Shown: piece by piece, positions 42,115 through 52,565 of the stretch
Layout of the letters: each line of letters opens with the position of its first letter
How positions within the stretch are numbered: the stretch's first letter is position 1
DNA from: Archivesica marissinica
Taxonomy: Eukaryota > Mollusca > Bivalvia > Venerida > Vesicomyidae
Assembly (NCBI GenBank): GCA_014843695.1
Contig: CM026401.1
Span: forward strand, 49,240,405 to 49,304,404
Length of the DNA stretch: 64,000 nt
Direction of reading: 5' to 3'
Made by a program: the position numbers and the translations under genes
The notes under the pieces: generated by a model
The model's input: the letters and a program-made list of their open reading frames with translations, nothing else
What the model was told of the DNA's origin: nothing
Database searches by the model: none

Positions 42115-42275
42115 CAGTAGCCGAGCGGTTACGGTTGTTGGCTTCAAACCAGGTGCCCCTCATCGCCGTAGGTTTGGATCATGATAGTGCAGTGGTAGCA
42201 CGTTCGAGGACCGGATGACAAAGGTGCGAACGACTACAACTGCGCTACTCACGACTCCCACATTGAAACACTGTT
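42115..42275. mobile_element. Cluster of three degenerate tRNA-like heads
   Basis: 42118-42180 has GTAGCCGAGCGGTTACGG and a broken B-box (GTAGGTTTGGATC), Ser/Leu-like. 42181-42215 has GATAGTGCAGTGGTAGCACG, SINE-C-like. 42222-42262 is a reversed SINE-C head (GCGAACGACT, ACTGCGCTACTCACGACTCC). No bodies follow. Confidence 0.5.
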
Positions 42276-42958
42276 ACGAGTGGCACCCGGTGTCTTTCTC
42301 CATCAATATCAGTTGGATTAAACATATTTATTCCACTATATATATTCACAAAACAATACATGTACACACAATCAAAGAAGTAAGTATATAGGAAAGGATT
42401 ACAACGGAAGCAGAGCGTATATAGTATCTCTCCTTGATATCAGTTGAAAAGTCGCATTATGACCTGCGCTGTTAAAAAAAGCCAAAACCAAATATATGCT
42501 ATATACATGTAATACTGTAATACATGACATATATATTATGCTATTAACATACATGATATGTGTTAATGCAATACAGGAGTAGTAATTGCAGTTAATATTG
42601 TATTACCTAGAGACAAATAACCCAACAAATATAAACGTTTAATGAATTTTATTTTAGTTTTATTGTATTGGCAAATATTGGCCATGGCTGGTGATATATT
42701 AATATTGTATTATTTAAATGAATGTGAATATTAATAGTATAAGTGATCATTTGCTCCGTTACCGATAGCAATATATATATGTATGCTATAATACGCATTA
42801 TTAGTCCATCTGTTCGTTTTCACTAGTATATGTTGACTCTTCTGAATATGTCCAGTTCCTTCTAAATATTCCTTAACCATTTCGAGTTTATACACAAAGA
42901 CTATATCATATGTATAAGCGTCAGTATTGCCTGTATGGTATCTTTCAGATGCACTGTA
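42276..42958. other. Probable 3' untranslated region of the minus-strand gene
   Basis: It lies downstream of the stop at 42959 on the minus strand. A minus-strand AATAAA occurs near 42325-42331, about 630 bases after the stop, and could be the polyadenylation signal. Otherwise AT-rich, without frames. Confidence 0.3.
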
Positions 42959-43004
42959 TCACTCAGCCATGATATCTAGCGGACCTACTTCTTCGTCCTC
43001 GTAA
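42959..43004 (-). CDS. Terminal coding exon of an unrecognised acidic-tailed protein
   Basis: On the minus strand, TATATATTTTCAG precedes T and then YEDEEVGPLDIMAE and TGA (42959-42961). Joined to the exon 43734-43860, the split codon CG|T gives Arg and the protein ends ETR-YEDEEVGPLDIMAE. The acidic, Tyr-containing tail resembles a cytoplasmic signalling or sorting tail, but I do not recognise the family. Confidence 0.5.
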
Positions 43005-43294
43005 CTGAAAATATATAACACACCGAAAGCAAGGGGTATCTATATTGTGTGGTGGGAGGGGAGGGCTTTAGAATGCATTTAAAAGTAGATAAAGGGCATT
43101 AAATTAAAATGTATAAAAACATTTAAAATGGCTACCTCATTCAATGTAAGTGGAATCGATAAAAGATTGCACAATGGTGCCTTCGCTTAAATAGTTTGGG
43201 AGTCTGAAAATAGTTCCAAGGATATTCATGCGCATAGGAATTGTTATTTGGTCGTAGGTAAAAGGTTCAATCTTAATTTGATTAAACCAAGTAA

Positions 43295-43522
43295 TATACA
43301 CTAGAGGACAGAGAAAACGCACACCTACATTATTTAATTATTATTACATGAAAACGAAATACGAAGGATCCCATCGAAGATATATCACATCTTTACTACA
43401 AAACACAAACTGAACAACTAAAAATATTCCAAAATGTTTAAAACTATGTATTTATATAGTTATTATTTTTCATGTAAAAACACACTTATCGGAAGTGTGC
43501 GTTTTCTATGTCCTCTAGTATA
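43295..43522. mobile_element. MITE-2 copy
   Basis: Ends TATACACTAGAGGACAG and TGTCCTCTAGTATA are inverted repeats, and the interior matches 9973-10206. It lies in the predicted intron 43005-43733 of the minus-strand gene. Confidence 0.87.
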
Positions 43523-43733
43523 GTAACTGTTTGCCAAACTGTAATATTGTGTTGCAAAAACAGGCAACAGTTAAATATACCTTGTTAGGTCACACATGCA
43601 AGGAAGGCAAAACGGTGCAAACGTAGAATATAGCACGTTATTTTAGCTTTCCAATGAAATATAGAAATTTATGAGTGAAATAAAATGTGTTATTCCACTG
43701 GTTGAAAGCAGTTGAATGTCCTCTAGGATATAC

Positions 43734-43860
43734 CGAGTTTCCTCAAAACTTATAAAACCCGGTTTTGGAGATATATTTCCAAGAGTTTCGAGATCGGCAT
43801 GATGTTTGTTATTTTCTCCGAATGTTTCTGGATAAGAGTCACTGTAATGATCCAGCGATT
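43734..43860 (-). CDS. Internal exon of an unrecognised acidic-tailed protein
   Basis: The acceptor is strong (CTATTTTTGACTTCTACTCCAG split over 43861-43882) and the donor is GTATAT. The exon gives 41 whole codons: SLDHYSDSYPETFGENNKHH, then ADLETLGNISPKPGFISFEE, then T. It starts with two bases of a split codon (AA) and ends in phase 2, matching 42959-43004. It is rich in Ser, Glu and Tyr. Direct joining to the exon 51679-51751 would create TAA, so at least one exon between them is missing from this annotation or they belong to different transcripts. Confidence 0.55.
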
Positions 43861-44014
43861 CTGGAGTAGAAGTCAAAAATAGATTTATTGGTCAACTGAT
43901 TGCCCCCTGAGTGGTAATCATACGCAGTCATGTTTTATTTATCTGCACTAAGTCGTTATTTGTCTGCACTAAGTCGTTATTGTTTCCTTCATAAATGTAT
44001 ATTTTCTTAGTACA

Positions 44015-47000
44015 ACGTAGTGTCTGTGTACATCGTATTGTCTGTGTACATCGTATTTACATCGTATTGTCTGTGTACATCGTATTGTCTGTGTGCATCG
44101 TATTGTCTGTGTACATCGTATTTACATCGTATTGTCTGTGTACATCGTATTGTCTGTGTGCATCGTATTGTCTGTGTACATCGTATTTACATCGTATTGT
44201 CTGTGTACATAGTATTGTCTGTGTACATCGTAGTTACATCGTATTGTCTGTGTACATCGTATTGTCTGTGTACATCGTATTGTCTGTGTACGTCGTATTG
44301 TCTGTGTACATCGTATTGTCTGTGAACATCGTATTTACATCGTATTGTCTGTGTACATCGTATTTACACCGTATTGTCTGTGTACATCGTATTGTCTGTG
44401 TACATCGTAGTTACATCGTAGTGTCTGTGTACATCGTATTGTCTGTGTACATCGTATTGTCTGTGTACATCGTATTTACGTCGTATTGTCTGTGTACATC
44501 GTATTGTCTGTGTACATCGTATTTACATCGTATTGTCTGTGTACATCGTATTTACATCGTATTGTCTGTGTACATCGTATTGTCTGTGTACATCGTATTG
44601 TCTGTGTACATCGTAGTTACATCGTATTGTCTATGTACATCGTATTGTCTGTTTACATCGTATTGTCTGTGTACATCGTATTGTATGTGTACATCATATT
44701 GTCTGTGTACATCGTATTGTCTGTGTACATCGTATTTACATCGTATTTACATCGTATTGTCTGTGTACATCGTATTTACGTCGTATTGTCTGTGTACATC
44801 GTATTGTCTGTGTACATCGTATTTACATCGTATTGTCTGTGTACATCGTATTTACATCGTATTGTCTGTGTACATCGTATTGTCTGTGTACATCGTAGTT
44901 ACATCGTATTGTCTGTGTACATCGTATTGTCTGTGTACATCGTAGTTACATCGTATTGTCTGTGTACATCGTATTTACATCGTATTGTCTGTGTACATCG
45001 TAGTTACATCGTAGTGTCTGTGTACATCGTATTGTCTGTGTACATCGTCTTGTCTGTGTACATCGTAGTTACATCGTATTGTCTGTGTACATCGTATTGT
45101 CTATATACATCGTAGTGTCTGTGTACATCGTATTTACATCGTATTGTCTGTGTACATCGTATTGTCTGTGTACATCGTATTGTCTATGTACATCGTATTT
45201 ACATCGTAGTGTCTGTGTACAGTGTATTGTCTGTGTACAGCGTATTGTCTGTGTACATCGTATTGTCTGTGTACATCGTATTGTCTGTGTACATCGTAGT
45301 TACATCGTATTGTCTGTGTCCATTCGTATTGTCTGTGTACATCGTATTTACATCGTATTGTCTGTGTACATCGTATTGTCTGTGTATATCGTAGTTACAT
45401 CGTATTGTCTGTGTACATCGTATTGTCTGTGTACATCGTATTGTCTGTGTACGTCGTATTGTCTGTGTACATCGTATTGTCTGTGTACATCGTATTTACA
45501 TCGTATTGTCTGTGTACATCGTATTTACATCGTATTGTCTGTGTACATCGTATTGTCTGTGTACATCGTAGTTACATCGTAGTGTCTGTGTACATCGTAT
45601 TGTCTGTGTACATCGTATTGTCTGTGTACATCGTATTTACATCGTATTGTCTGTGTACATCGTATTGTTTGTGTACATCGTATTTACATCGTATTGTCTG
45701 TGTACATCGTATTTACGTCGTATTGTCTGTGTACATCGTATTGTCTGTGTACATCGTATTGTCTGTGTACATCGTAGTTACATCGTATTGTCTGTGTACA
45801 TCGTATTGTCTGTGTCCATCGTATTGTCTGTGTACATCGTATTGTATGTGTACATCATATTGTCTGTGTACATCGTATTGTCTGTGTACATCGTATTTAC
45901 ATCGTATTGAGTGTGTACATCGTATTTACGTCGTATTGTCTGTGTACATCGTATTGTCTGTCTACATCGTATTTACATCGTATTGTCTGTGTACATCGTA
46001 TTTACATCGTATTGTCTGTGTACATCGTATTGTCTGTGTACATCGTAGTTACATCGTATTGTCTGTGTACATCGTATTGTCTGTGTACATCGTAGTTACA
46101 TCGTAGTGTCTGTGTACATCGTATTGTCTGTGTACATCGTATTTACATCGTATTGTCTGTGTACATCGTATTTACGTCGTATTGTCTGTGTACATCGTAT
46201 TGTCTATGTACATCGTAGTTACATCGTATTGTCTGTGTACATCGTATTGTCTGTGTACATCGTATTTACATCGTATTGTCTGTGTACATCGTAGATACAT
46301 CGTAGTGTCTGTGTACATCGTATTTACATCGTATTGTCTGTGTACATCGTAGTGTCTGTGTACATCGTAGTTACATCGTATTGTTTGTGTACATCGTATT
46401 GTCTATGTACATCGTAGTGTCTGTGTACATCGTATTTACATCGTATTGTCTGTGTACATCGTATTGTCTGTGTACATCATAGTGTCTGTGTACATCGTAT
46501 TTACATCGTAGTGTCTGTGTACATCGTATTTACATCGTAGTGTCTGTGTACAGTGTATTGTCTGTGTACATCGTATTGTCTGTGTACATCGTATTGTCTA
46601 TGTACATCGTATTTACATCGTAGTGTCTGTGTACAGTGTATTGTCTGTGTACAGCGTATTGTCTGTGTACATCGTAGTGTCTGTGTACATCGTAGTGTCT
46701 GTGCATCGTAGTGTCTGTGTACATCGTATTGTCTGTGTGCATCGTATTGTATGTGTACATCCTATTGTCTGTGTACATCGTATTGTCTGTGTACATCGTA
46801 TTGTCTGTGTATATCGTAGTGTCTGTGTACATCGTATTGTCTGTGTACATCGTATTGTCTCTGTACGTCGTATTGTCTGTGTGCATCATATTGTCTGTGT
46901 ACATCGTATTGTCTGTGTACATCGTATTGTCTGTGTACATCATATTGTCTGTGTACATCGTATTGTCTGTGTACATCATATTGTCTGTGCATCGTAGTGT

Positions 47001-48262
47001 CTGTGTACATCGTATTGTCTGTGTACATCGTATTGTCTGTGTGCATCGTATTGTCTGTGTACATCGTATTGTCTGTGTACGTCGTATTGTCTGTGTACAT
47101 CATATTGTCTGTGCATCGTATTGTCTGTGTACATCGTATTGTCTGTGTACATCGTATTGTATGTGTACATCGTATTGTCTGTGTACATCGTATTGTATGT
47201 GTACATCGTATTGTCTGTGTACATCGTATTGTCTGTGTACATCGTATTGTCTGTGTACATCGTATTGTCTGTGTACATCGTATTGTCTGTGTACGTCGTA
47301 TTGTCTGTGTACATCATATTGTCTGTGCATCGTATTGTCTGTGTACATCGTATTGTCTGTGTACATCGTATTGTATGTGTACATCGTATTGTCTGTGTAC
47401 ATCGTATTGTATGTGTACATCCTATTGTCTGTGTACATCGTATTGTCTGTGTACATCGTATTGTCTGTGTACAGCGTATTGTATGTGTACAGCGTATTGT
47501 ATGTGTACAGTGTATTGTATGTGTACAGTGTATTGTATGTGTACAGTGTATTGTATGTGTACAGTGTATTGTATGTGTACAGTGTATTGTATGTGTACAG
47601 TGTATTGTATGTGTACAGTGTATTGTATGTGTACAGTGTATTGTATATGTACAGTGTATTGTATGTGTACAGTGTATTGTATGTGTACAGTGTATTGTAT
47701 GTGTACAGTGTATTGTATGTGTACAGTGTATTGTATGTGTACAGTGTATTGTATGTGTACAGCGTATTGTCTGTGTACATCGTATTGTCTGTGTACATCG
47801 TATTGTCTGTGTACATCGTATTGTGTACATCGTATTGTATGTGTACATCGTATTGTCTGTGTACATCGTATTGTGTACATCGTAGTGTCTGTGTACATCG
47901 TAGTGTATGTGTACATCGTATTGTCTGTGTACATCGTATTGTGTACATCGTAGTGTCTGTGTACATCGTATTGTCTGTGTACAGCATATTGTCTGTGTAC
48001 AGCATATTGTCTGTGTACATCGTATTGTGTACAGCGTATTGTCTGTGTACATCGTATTGTCTGTGTATATCGTATTGTATGTGTACAGTGTATTGTCTGT
48101 CTACATCGTATTGTGTACAGCGTATTGTCTGTGTACATCGTATTGTCTGTATACATCGTATTGTCTGTATATATCGTATTGTCTGTGTACAGCGTGTTGT
48201 CTGTGTACATCGTATTGTCTGCGTACATCGTATTGTCTGTGTACATCGTATTGTTTGCGTAT
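44015..48262 (+). repeat. 4.2-kb array, 18-bp unit with 11-bp inserts
   Basis: The unit is TGTCTGTGTACATCGTAT. From 44015 to about 46530 it alternates irregularly with TTACATCGTAT or TTACATCGTAG (11 bp). From 46530 to 47460 it is almost pure 18-bp. 47465-47765 is a homogeneous sub-array of TGTATGTGTACAGTGTAT (about 17 copies). 47770-48262 mixes 18-bp units with shorter GTGTACATCGTATT pieces. Because 18 is a multiple of three, frames stay open on both strands for up to about 520 codons. A 21-bp duplication (TCTGCACTAAGTCGTTAT) lies just before it at 43942. Confidence 0.95.
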
Positions 48263-48480
48263 ATCGTCACCACCGGCATTAAAAAATGTCATAAACTCCG
48301 TACACTCGTAATGTGTACATACTTTTCTCTCTCTTTGTTTTCGCAATCTAGAGTTACAGCTGATGATGTAGAACTAGTAGATTGTATTTCGCAAGTCAAA
48401 GTACAGTTTCTGACGAGGCTAATGATGAAATGTCAACAACACGTCACACAAGACGTGTGTCTCGCTTTGATATTTGGCTG
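48263..48480. other. Unassigned spacer with an open stretch
   Basis: The plus-strand frame after TTTTCGCAATCTAG (VTADDVELVDCISQVKVQ...) stays open for about 44 codons to 48481, but the minus strand is open in parts as well and no partner exon is known. Confidence 0.3.
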
Positions 48481-48657
48481 ATCAGTTAAACGTGTGTTAG
48501 TGGTCACCAATATTAAGCAGCCAACCTGTATTAAGCAACCAGTTTCCAGATTCCCAATATGTTTGTTTTGTTATACATTCTATTAAATAGCCACCTGTGA
48601 TAAGGAGCCACTTATTGTGATTCCATTGGCTGGCTGATTAAGACAGGTTTAACTGTA
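48481..48657 (+). mobile_element. MITE-4 copy, decayed
   Basis: CAGTTAAACGTGTGTTAGTGG at the left, GACAGGTTTAACTGTA at the right, with ATTAAGCAGCC and GGCTGGCTG words inside. Confidence 0.8.
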
Positions 48658-49127
48658 TTCTATTGAACAATATATCTAATGGTTGTATATACGTAAATAG
48701 GCAGAAGTACATCCGCGGTCCACTCGAATGTAGTCCCAATGACTAATATAGTTAATTTTTCTTTTTGATAAAAATTCACTTTCATGACAGGCAGTGTATT
48801 GTTTTTGTGTTTCTTGAGAACTTATGTGACTTGAGAAGACTTCAGACTAGTTGATGTGTTGAAAAGATGTGGTATAATAATTCAGGCCATTGCAAGGTGA
48901 AGGTTGGTCTACTGTATTATTTGGCGGAGGAATACAGTGTGTAAACACAGTCACGTTATTCACAGGTGAGCACTGAGTATTTGAAACTTAAAATTTGAAA
49001 TATTTTTGGTGTGTTTCAGACCGATTTGAATGCGTCTTCACATGAATAGACCGTATGTTTTTACTTTTTACTATATATTATATAGGCAATTTATTTGTTG
49101 TTTTACATCCTAATGCACGGGAAAACA
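48658..49127. other. No feature recognised
   Basis: TTATTTGGCGGAGGAATACAG near 48917 resembles the dispersed block at 19350 and 38830. No gene signal. Confidence 0.35.
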
Positions 49128-49368
49128 TGTGAAAGTCGTGATAGTGTTGTTTGTTTCACGTGCAGAATGCCCCCGGAGTTTGCGCCCAGTTTTAGTCGTT
49201 AAGGTTGTGCAATTAGGTAATGCAAGGAAATTATATTCCATATTGCTCCCCACCTTCTCTCCCCCTCGTGGCGATGGACTACATCAGGAATGAGATCTCA
49301 AGGGAGATTAATCTAATGTTGTAAAAACCTGTTTCGCAATCAAGCTAAAATAAATGCGTATAAACTAA
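49128..49368 (+). mobile_element. Old SINE-C copy
   Basis: GAAAGTCGTGATAGTG head with a lost A-box, CTCGTGGCGATGGACTACAT body and AAAATAAATGCGTATAAAC tail, with many substitutions. Confidence 0.75.
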
Positions 49369-49428
49369 ACTAATTGACATGATTTACAACAATTTGATTA
49401 TCGCCATAACATTAACTATTTCTTGCCC

Positions 49429-49605
49429 TTAAAGCGACACTACATCGGTGAAAACATCGGTGAAAACTCAAATGTCTGCAGAATGTAATTATATGGTATA
49501 AATGTTTTCCAAATATTTGAGTATTTCAACAAATAAACAAACGTCGTATACGCGGTTTGCTGACATAACACAATAATGTAAATACGCTCGACATCCATTC
49601 GTAAT
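49429..49605 (+). mobile_element. MITE-1 left part
   Basis: TTAAAGCGACACTACATCGG, then AACGTCGTATACGCGG and GCTGACATAACA. The right part is missing where a SINE-C begins at 49608. Confidence 0.78.
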
Positions 49606-49607
49606 AC

Positions 49608-49840
49608 AAAGTCGTGATAGCGCAGTTGAAGCGCATTCGCTTCAGGTGCGAAATGTCCGGAGTTCGAGCCCCGCTGGAGCCGTTACGATTGTGCCCTTAG
49701 GCAATGCATTTTAAATTCCACGTTGCCTCCTCTCTCTCCCTCGTGGCGATGAATTCCATCAGGAATGAGGTCTCGAGAGTGATTAATATAAGTTGAAAGA
49801 ACTTGTTTCGCAATCGAGCTAAAATAAATTTGTATAAACA
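49608..49840 (+). mobile_element. SINE-C copy, full length
   Basis: Head AAGTCGTGATAGCGCAGTTG, B-box GAGTTCGAGCCCC, body GTGCCCTTAGGCAATGC and CTCGTGGCGATGAATTCC, tail AAAATAAATTTGTATAAAC. It is inserted in or next to MITE-1. Confidence 0.87.
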
Positions 49841-49851
49841 TAGCAGTTTAC

Positions 49852-50012
49852 CTAACAACACATTTCCTGGGCATGCTTCAGCTGTTAACCAGTACTTGGT
49901 GCACCAACCTCCGTAAGCTGCCAACTTTTTCATATAAAGAGATACGGTCTCGGCGTGGCTTGAACCCGTGGCCATCAGTGATGATACGTTACAGTGGTAT
50001 TCAAGGTAGCGA
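49852..50012 (-). mobile_element. SINE-E copy
   Basis: On the minus strand a tRNA-like head (AGGTCGCTACC, B-box GGGTTCAAGCC) is followed by GAGACCGTATCTC, TTGGCAGCTTACGGAGG and CCAAGTACTGGTTAACAGC. The 3' words are shared with SINE-D and with the fragment at 6962, so E and D use related tails. Confidence 0.65.
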
Positions 50013-50295
50013 CCTTAACCCTTAATGTTAAACAAGTGAAACCATACATATGTCAACGTGCGAGTGGAGTCGAATGAGATACATAAGTCAGTTACTTCCC
50101 TCCAATACTCCTTAAAGTAGACTGGTCCTCTTAAACGGCTTCCTCTGTTTTTATCGTTGTTTCCTTTGCACAACATGCTATCCAGTATCACCCGTTTTCT
50201 CATCTTGTAATTATTAAATTATTAAATCTTGTCAGATGCCCTACCTTACAGCATATCCAATGTGTACTTGACTGTAAACATGTGCTATCAATTAA
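50013..50295. other. Dispersed repeat fragment
   Basis: 50060-50135 on the minus strand shares AGGACC, TCTACTTT, GGAGTATTG and GGGAAGTAACTGAC with 18335-18395 on the plus strand. Confidence 0.4.
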
Positions 50296-50625
50296 TTAAC
50301 TTAACTTTAATAACATTACACTTATCCCACCACGATATCTTGTTAGGGAACAACAGTAAAAACAAAGGGTTCCAACATATACGACCAATATATATTTCGG
50401 GATAAATCGGACTTTATCTGTCAAGGGAGGTAATAGGAACGACTCTCTCTCTCTCTCATTCAATATCGTTCCAAGAACAATGGGATCACCAACCACAGTT
50501 CTAATGCTGTCCCAGTACAAATGAATTCGTTTGGACAAACGCCAACCGATGCTGGTTATTATCTGTTTCGAAGGTTTCAAGATGCCAGAGGAAGGCTTTG
50601 TCTGGCTAGTATTGACATTCATCAA
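50296..50625 (-). CDS. Open frame of uncertain status
   Basis: A minus-strand frame of 109 codons starts MMNVNTSQTKPSSG and contains SIGWRLSKRIHLYWDSIRT; a GAGA microsatellite (50445-50459) reads as RERE in its middle. No domain, splice site or neighbour supports it, and part of the 3' end resembles dispersed repeat (CTATTACCTCCCTTGACAG). It lies in the inferred intron of the minus-strand gene. I would treat it as non-coding unless transcripts show otherwise. Confidence 0.15.
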   Translation of the reverse strand: MMNVNTSQTKPSSGILKPSKQIITSIGWRLSKRIHLYWDSIRTVVGDPIVLGTILNERERESFLLPPLTDKVRFIPKYILVVYVGTLCFYCCSLTRYRGGISVMLLKLS

Positions 50626-50832
50626 GTGTCAAGGCATAAGAAAATCATAATAAGCCATTAAGTAAAAAGCATAACGCAATTCTTCATCATAACCACACTA
50701 ACACATTCTGTATACCACCATTCCGTAACTCATTATATTCTATAATAACGGCAATTAATGCTCTGGGGAGAGATGTCGTGGAGTATACAGCAGCCATTTT
50801 TACTGCGCTATAAGCCTCTTAGTTCAGTTTAG

Positions 50833-50945
50833 ATTTGTTCATACACATTTATTTGAGCAAGATTGCGCAACAATTCTTACAGTATTCATTTATCAATCTT
50901 CTGGCCTCATTCTTGATGAAACCGTTCGCCATTTGAGAGAGAGAG
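50833..50945 (-). mobile_element. SINE-C 3' part running into GA-rich repeat
   Basis: The reversed tail (ATACACATTTATTTGAGCAA) and CTCATTCTTGATGAAACC are present. The point where intact copies have CACGAGGGAGAGAAGAGG is replaced by a long GA-rich tract. Confidence 0.7.
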
Positions 50946-51262
50946 GGAGGGAGGAGAGAGAGGGAGAGCGGGGAGGGAGGAGGAGAGAGAGGGATAGAGA
51001 GGAAGGGAGGGAGAGAGGGAGGGAGAGAGCGAGGGAGGTGAGAGCGGGGAGGGAGGAGAGAGGGAGATATAGGTAGGGAGATAGTGAGAGAGAGGGAGGG
51101 AGGAGAGAGCGGGGAGGGAGGAGAGAGAGGGAGGGAGAGAGGGAGATGGAGGGAGGGAGGGAGAGGGAGGACGGGATAGGCATTAGGGAGGGAGAGGGGA
51201 TATGGAGGGAGGGGATATGGAGGGAGGGAAGGGGAGGGAGGAGGGAAGAGAGAGGGAGATGT
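50934..51262 (+). repeat. Purine tract, (GGGA)n and (GA)n type
   Basis: About 330 bases with almost no pyrimidines, made of GAGGGAGG, GAGAGAGG and AGCGGGGAGG words. It begins exactly in the GAGGGAGAG segment of a SINE-C, which probably seeded it. The minus-strand Ser/Leu/Pro frame is an artefact. Confidence 0.9.
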
Positions 51263-51398
51263 ATTATATGTATGTATTTATGTTCCATTAATATGTTGAT
51301 ATATATGCAAGCCTCTTGCAGATACCCATACATGTTTTCCTGGGCAGATTTAGCCGACCTATCGGCTATATCCACCTGTGTCAAATACCACGGGGGAG

Positions 51399-51670
51399 GG
51401 GGGATATGTTCTACACTCATCACCTGTCTATTTTATTAACAGTTTTGAGGTTAACAGAACTGTTCAATTTTGTGATCGAATCCGCCATGAGTCGGTCAAG
51501 CAAAGTAGTATTTTCCTAACCCAGTACCCCCATTGGGGATTATGTTTTACATTCGCCACCTGCCTATTTTATTAACAGTTTTGAGGTTAACAAAAATGTT
51601 CAACTTTGTGATCAAGCCCACCATGTGTCAGTCGAGCAAAGTAGTTTATTTCTAACCCACTACCCATTGT
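51399..51670 (+). repeat. 136-bp direct duplication
   Basis: CACCTGTCTATTTTATTAAC at 51421 and CACCTGCCTATTTTATTAAC at 51557 begin matching blocks with about 85-90% identity by eye, including CAGTTTTGAGGTTAACA and AGCAAAGTAGT. It lies in the inferred intron just downstream (minus strand) of the exon at 51679. Confidence 0.88.
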
Positions 51671-51678
51671 GTACTTAC

Positions 51679-51751
51679 AGGTGGTGAAACAGCACGAGTC
51701 AGGCTTAACCACATCAGTCTGAAAGCCGATGTTCGAGTTTTGAGGATGGAC
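51679..51751 (-). CDS. Candidate internal exon of a minus-strand gene
   Basis: Acceptor TCTTCTGTAG and consensus donor GTAAGTAC frame 73 bases. Read in phase 0 it gives VHPQNSNIGFQTDVVKPDSC and CFTT plus one base. Phase 0 entry agrees with the exon 51878-51920, which ends in phase 0 at another consensus donor. It leaves in phase 1. A second frame is open too, so the reading relies on phase agreement. Confidence 0.42.
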
Positions 51752-51877
51752 CTACAGAAGACGCAGCATTAAACAGTATTTGAACTTGAAGATGGTGAAC
51801 AGAACACGCAGCAAAACCAGCATGATTATGTTTTACTTCAAAATATCTGACAAAGCTTGTTCACAGACATTACTTAC

Positions 51878-51920
51878 AGCTTCCCGTAGATTGTCATTCT
51901 CATTCTCGTCTTCTTGTAAG
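51878..51920 (-). CDS. Candidate 43-nt internal exon of a minus-strand gene
   Basis: TCTTTTTGACAG precedes and GTAAGTAATG follows on the minus strand. The frame LQEDENENDNLREA (after one base of a split codon) is strongly acidic and ends in phase 0, fitting the next exon. Small acidic exons like this are common in cytoplasmic tails. Upstream exons would lie beyond the satellite at 52.6-64 kb, outside the window. Confidence 0.42.
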
Positions 51921-52179
51921 CTGTCAAAAAGAACATTAAACATGAAATGGAATATATATAGTTATAATTTCAATTTAATATACGGTTTGAATTGCACAAA
52001 CAGTTGACAGTAGTGTAGAAATGAGATACTGAGAATGAGATCTAGTCTGCTTACATATAACACTATGCACTGGCAATATGTGCTATATACGTGAACAATA
52101 AAAAGTGTTTTTATAATAATGAAACGATGTACATGTGCGCTTATCAATGGTGTTAGACAGTCTGTGTTTAGATGACGTG

Positions 52180-52412
52180 TGTGTTTTACGTTTATTTATC
52201 GTCGCTACCGGTTGGACATATGAGCGACGCCTCCTGAAGAGATTAGTTATTTTAGATTTTGGAGGATAGTGCAATGATACAGACAGAGATCCATTCCTGC
52301 GTATCCTCTGGTTCTTTTACGTGCACATGGTAAAGCACCGACACAATACTTCGGTTTTAAGTCCCATCTGAAAGACTGTTAATTTTATTAGGGTCAGACG
52401 GGGGGATCTAAC
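52180..52412 (-). mobile_element. SINE-A body, head missing
   Basis: Reversed tail (TGTTTTACGTTTATTTATCG), TTGGAGGATAGTGCAATGA, ACGTGCACATGGTAAAGCAC and ATTAGGGTCAGACGGGGG are present; it stops at the B-box. 52413-52565 to its right has no recognised feature. Confidence 0.82.
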
Positions 52413-52565
52413 CATAAGTACCGTCACTGACAGCTTGAATCAGATGATGTTCGCATTTCACCATGCAGCCGCCAAGTATCACACGTGCAAAGGAAGTGCG
52501 AAATGAAATGTGTTAATCCACTACTTACAACACATCTGAGACAGTTTCTACACATGTGGGTGAAG

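Noticed and set aside
43995..48311. Frames of 200-520 codons on both strands (VYIVLS, CTSYCL, MYTDNT periods)
   Set aside because: The 18-bp unit preserves any stop-free frame; several frames on both strands are open together, so there is no evidence for a protein.
48330..48481. Open stretch VTADDVELVDCISQVKVQ
   Set aside because: The reading depends on a frame entering from the 18-bp array; the minus strand is also open in part and no splice partner exists.
50708..50814. 35-codon minus-strand frame MAAVYSTTSLPRALI
   Set aside because: Short, without splice or domain support.
50893..51423. Ser/Leu/Pro-rich 176-codon minus-strand frame
   Set aside because: By-product of the GA-rich purine tract.
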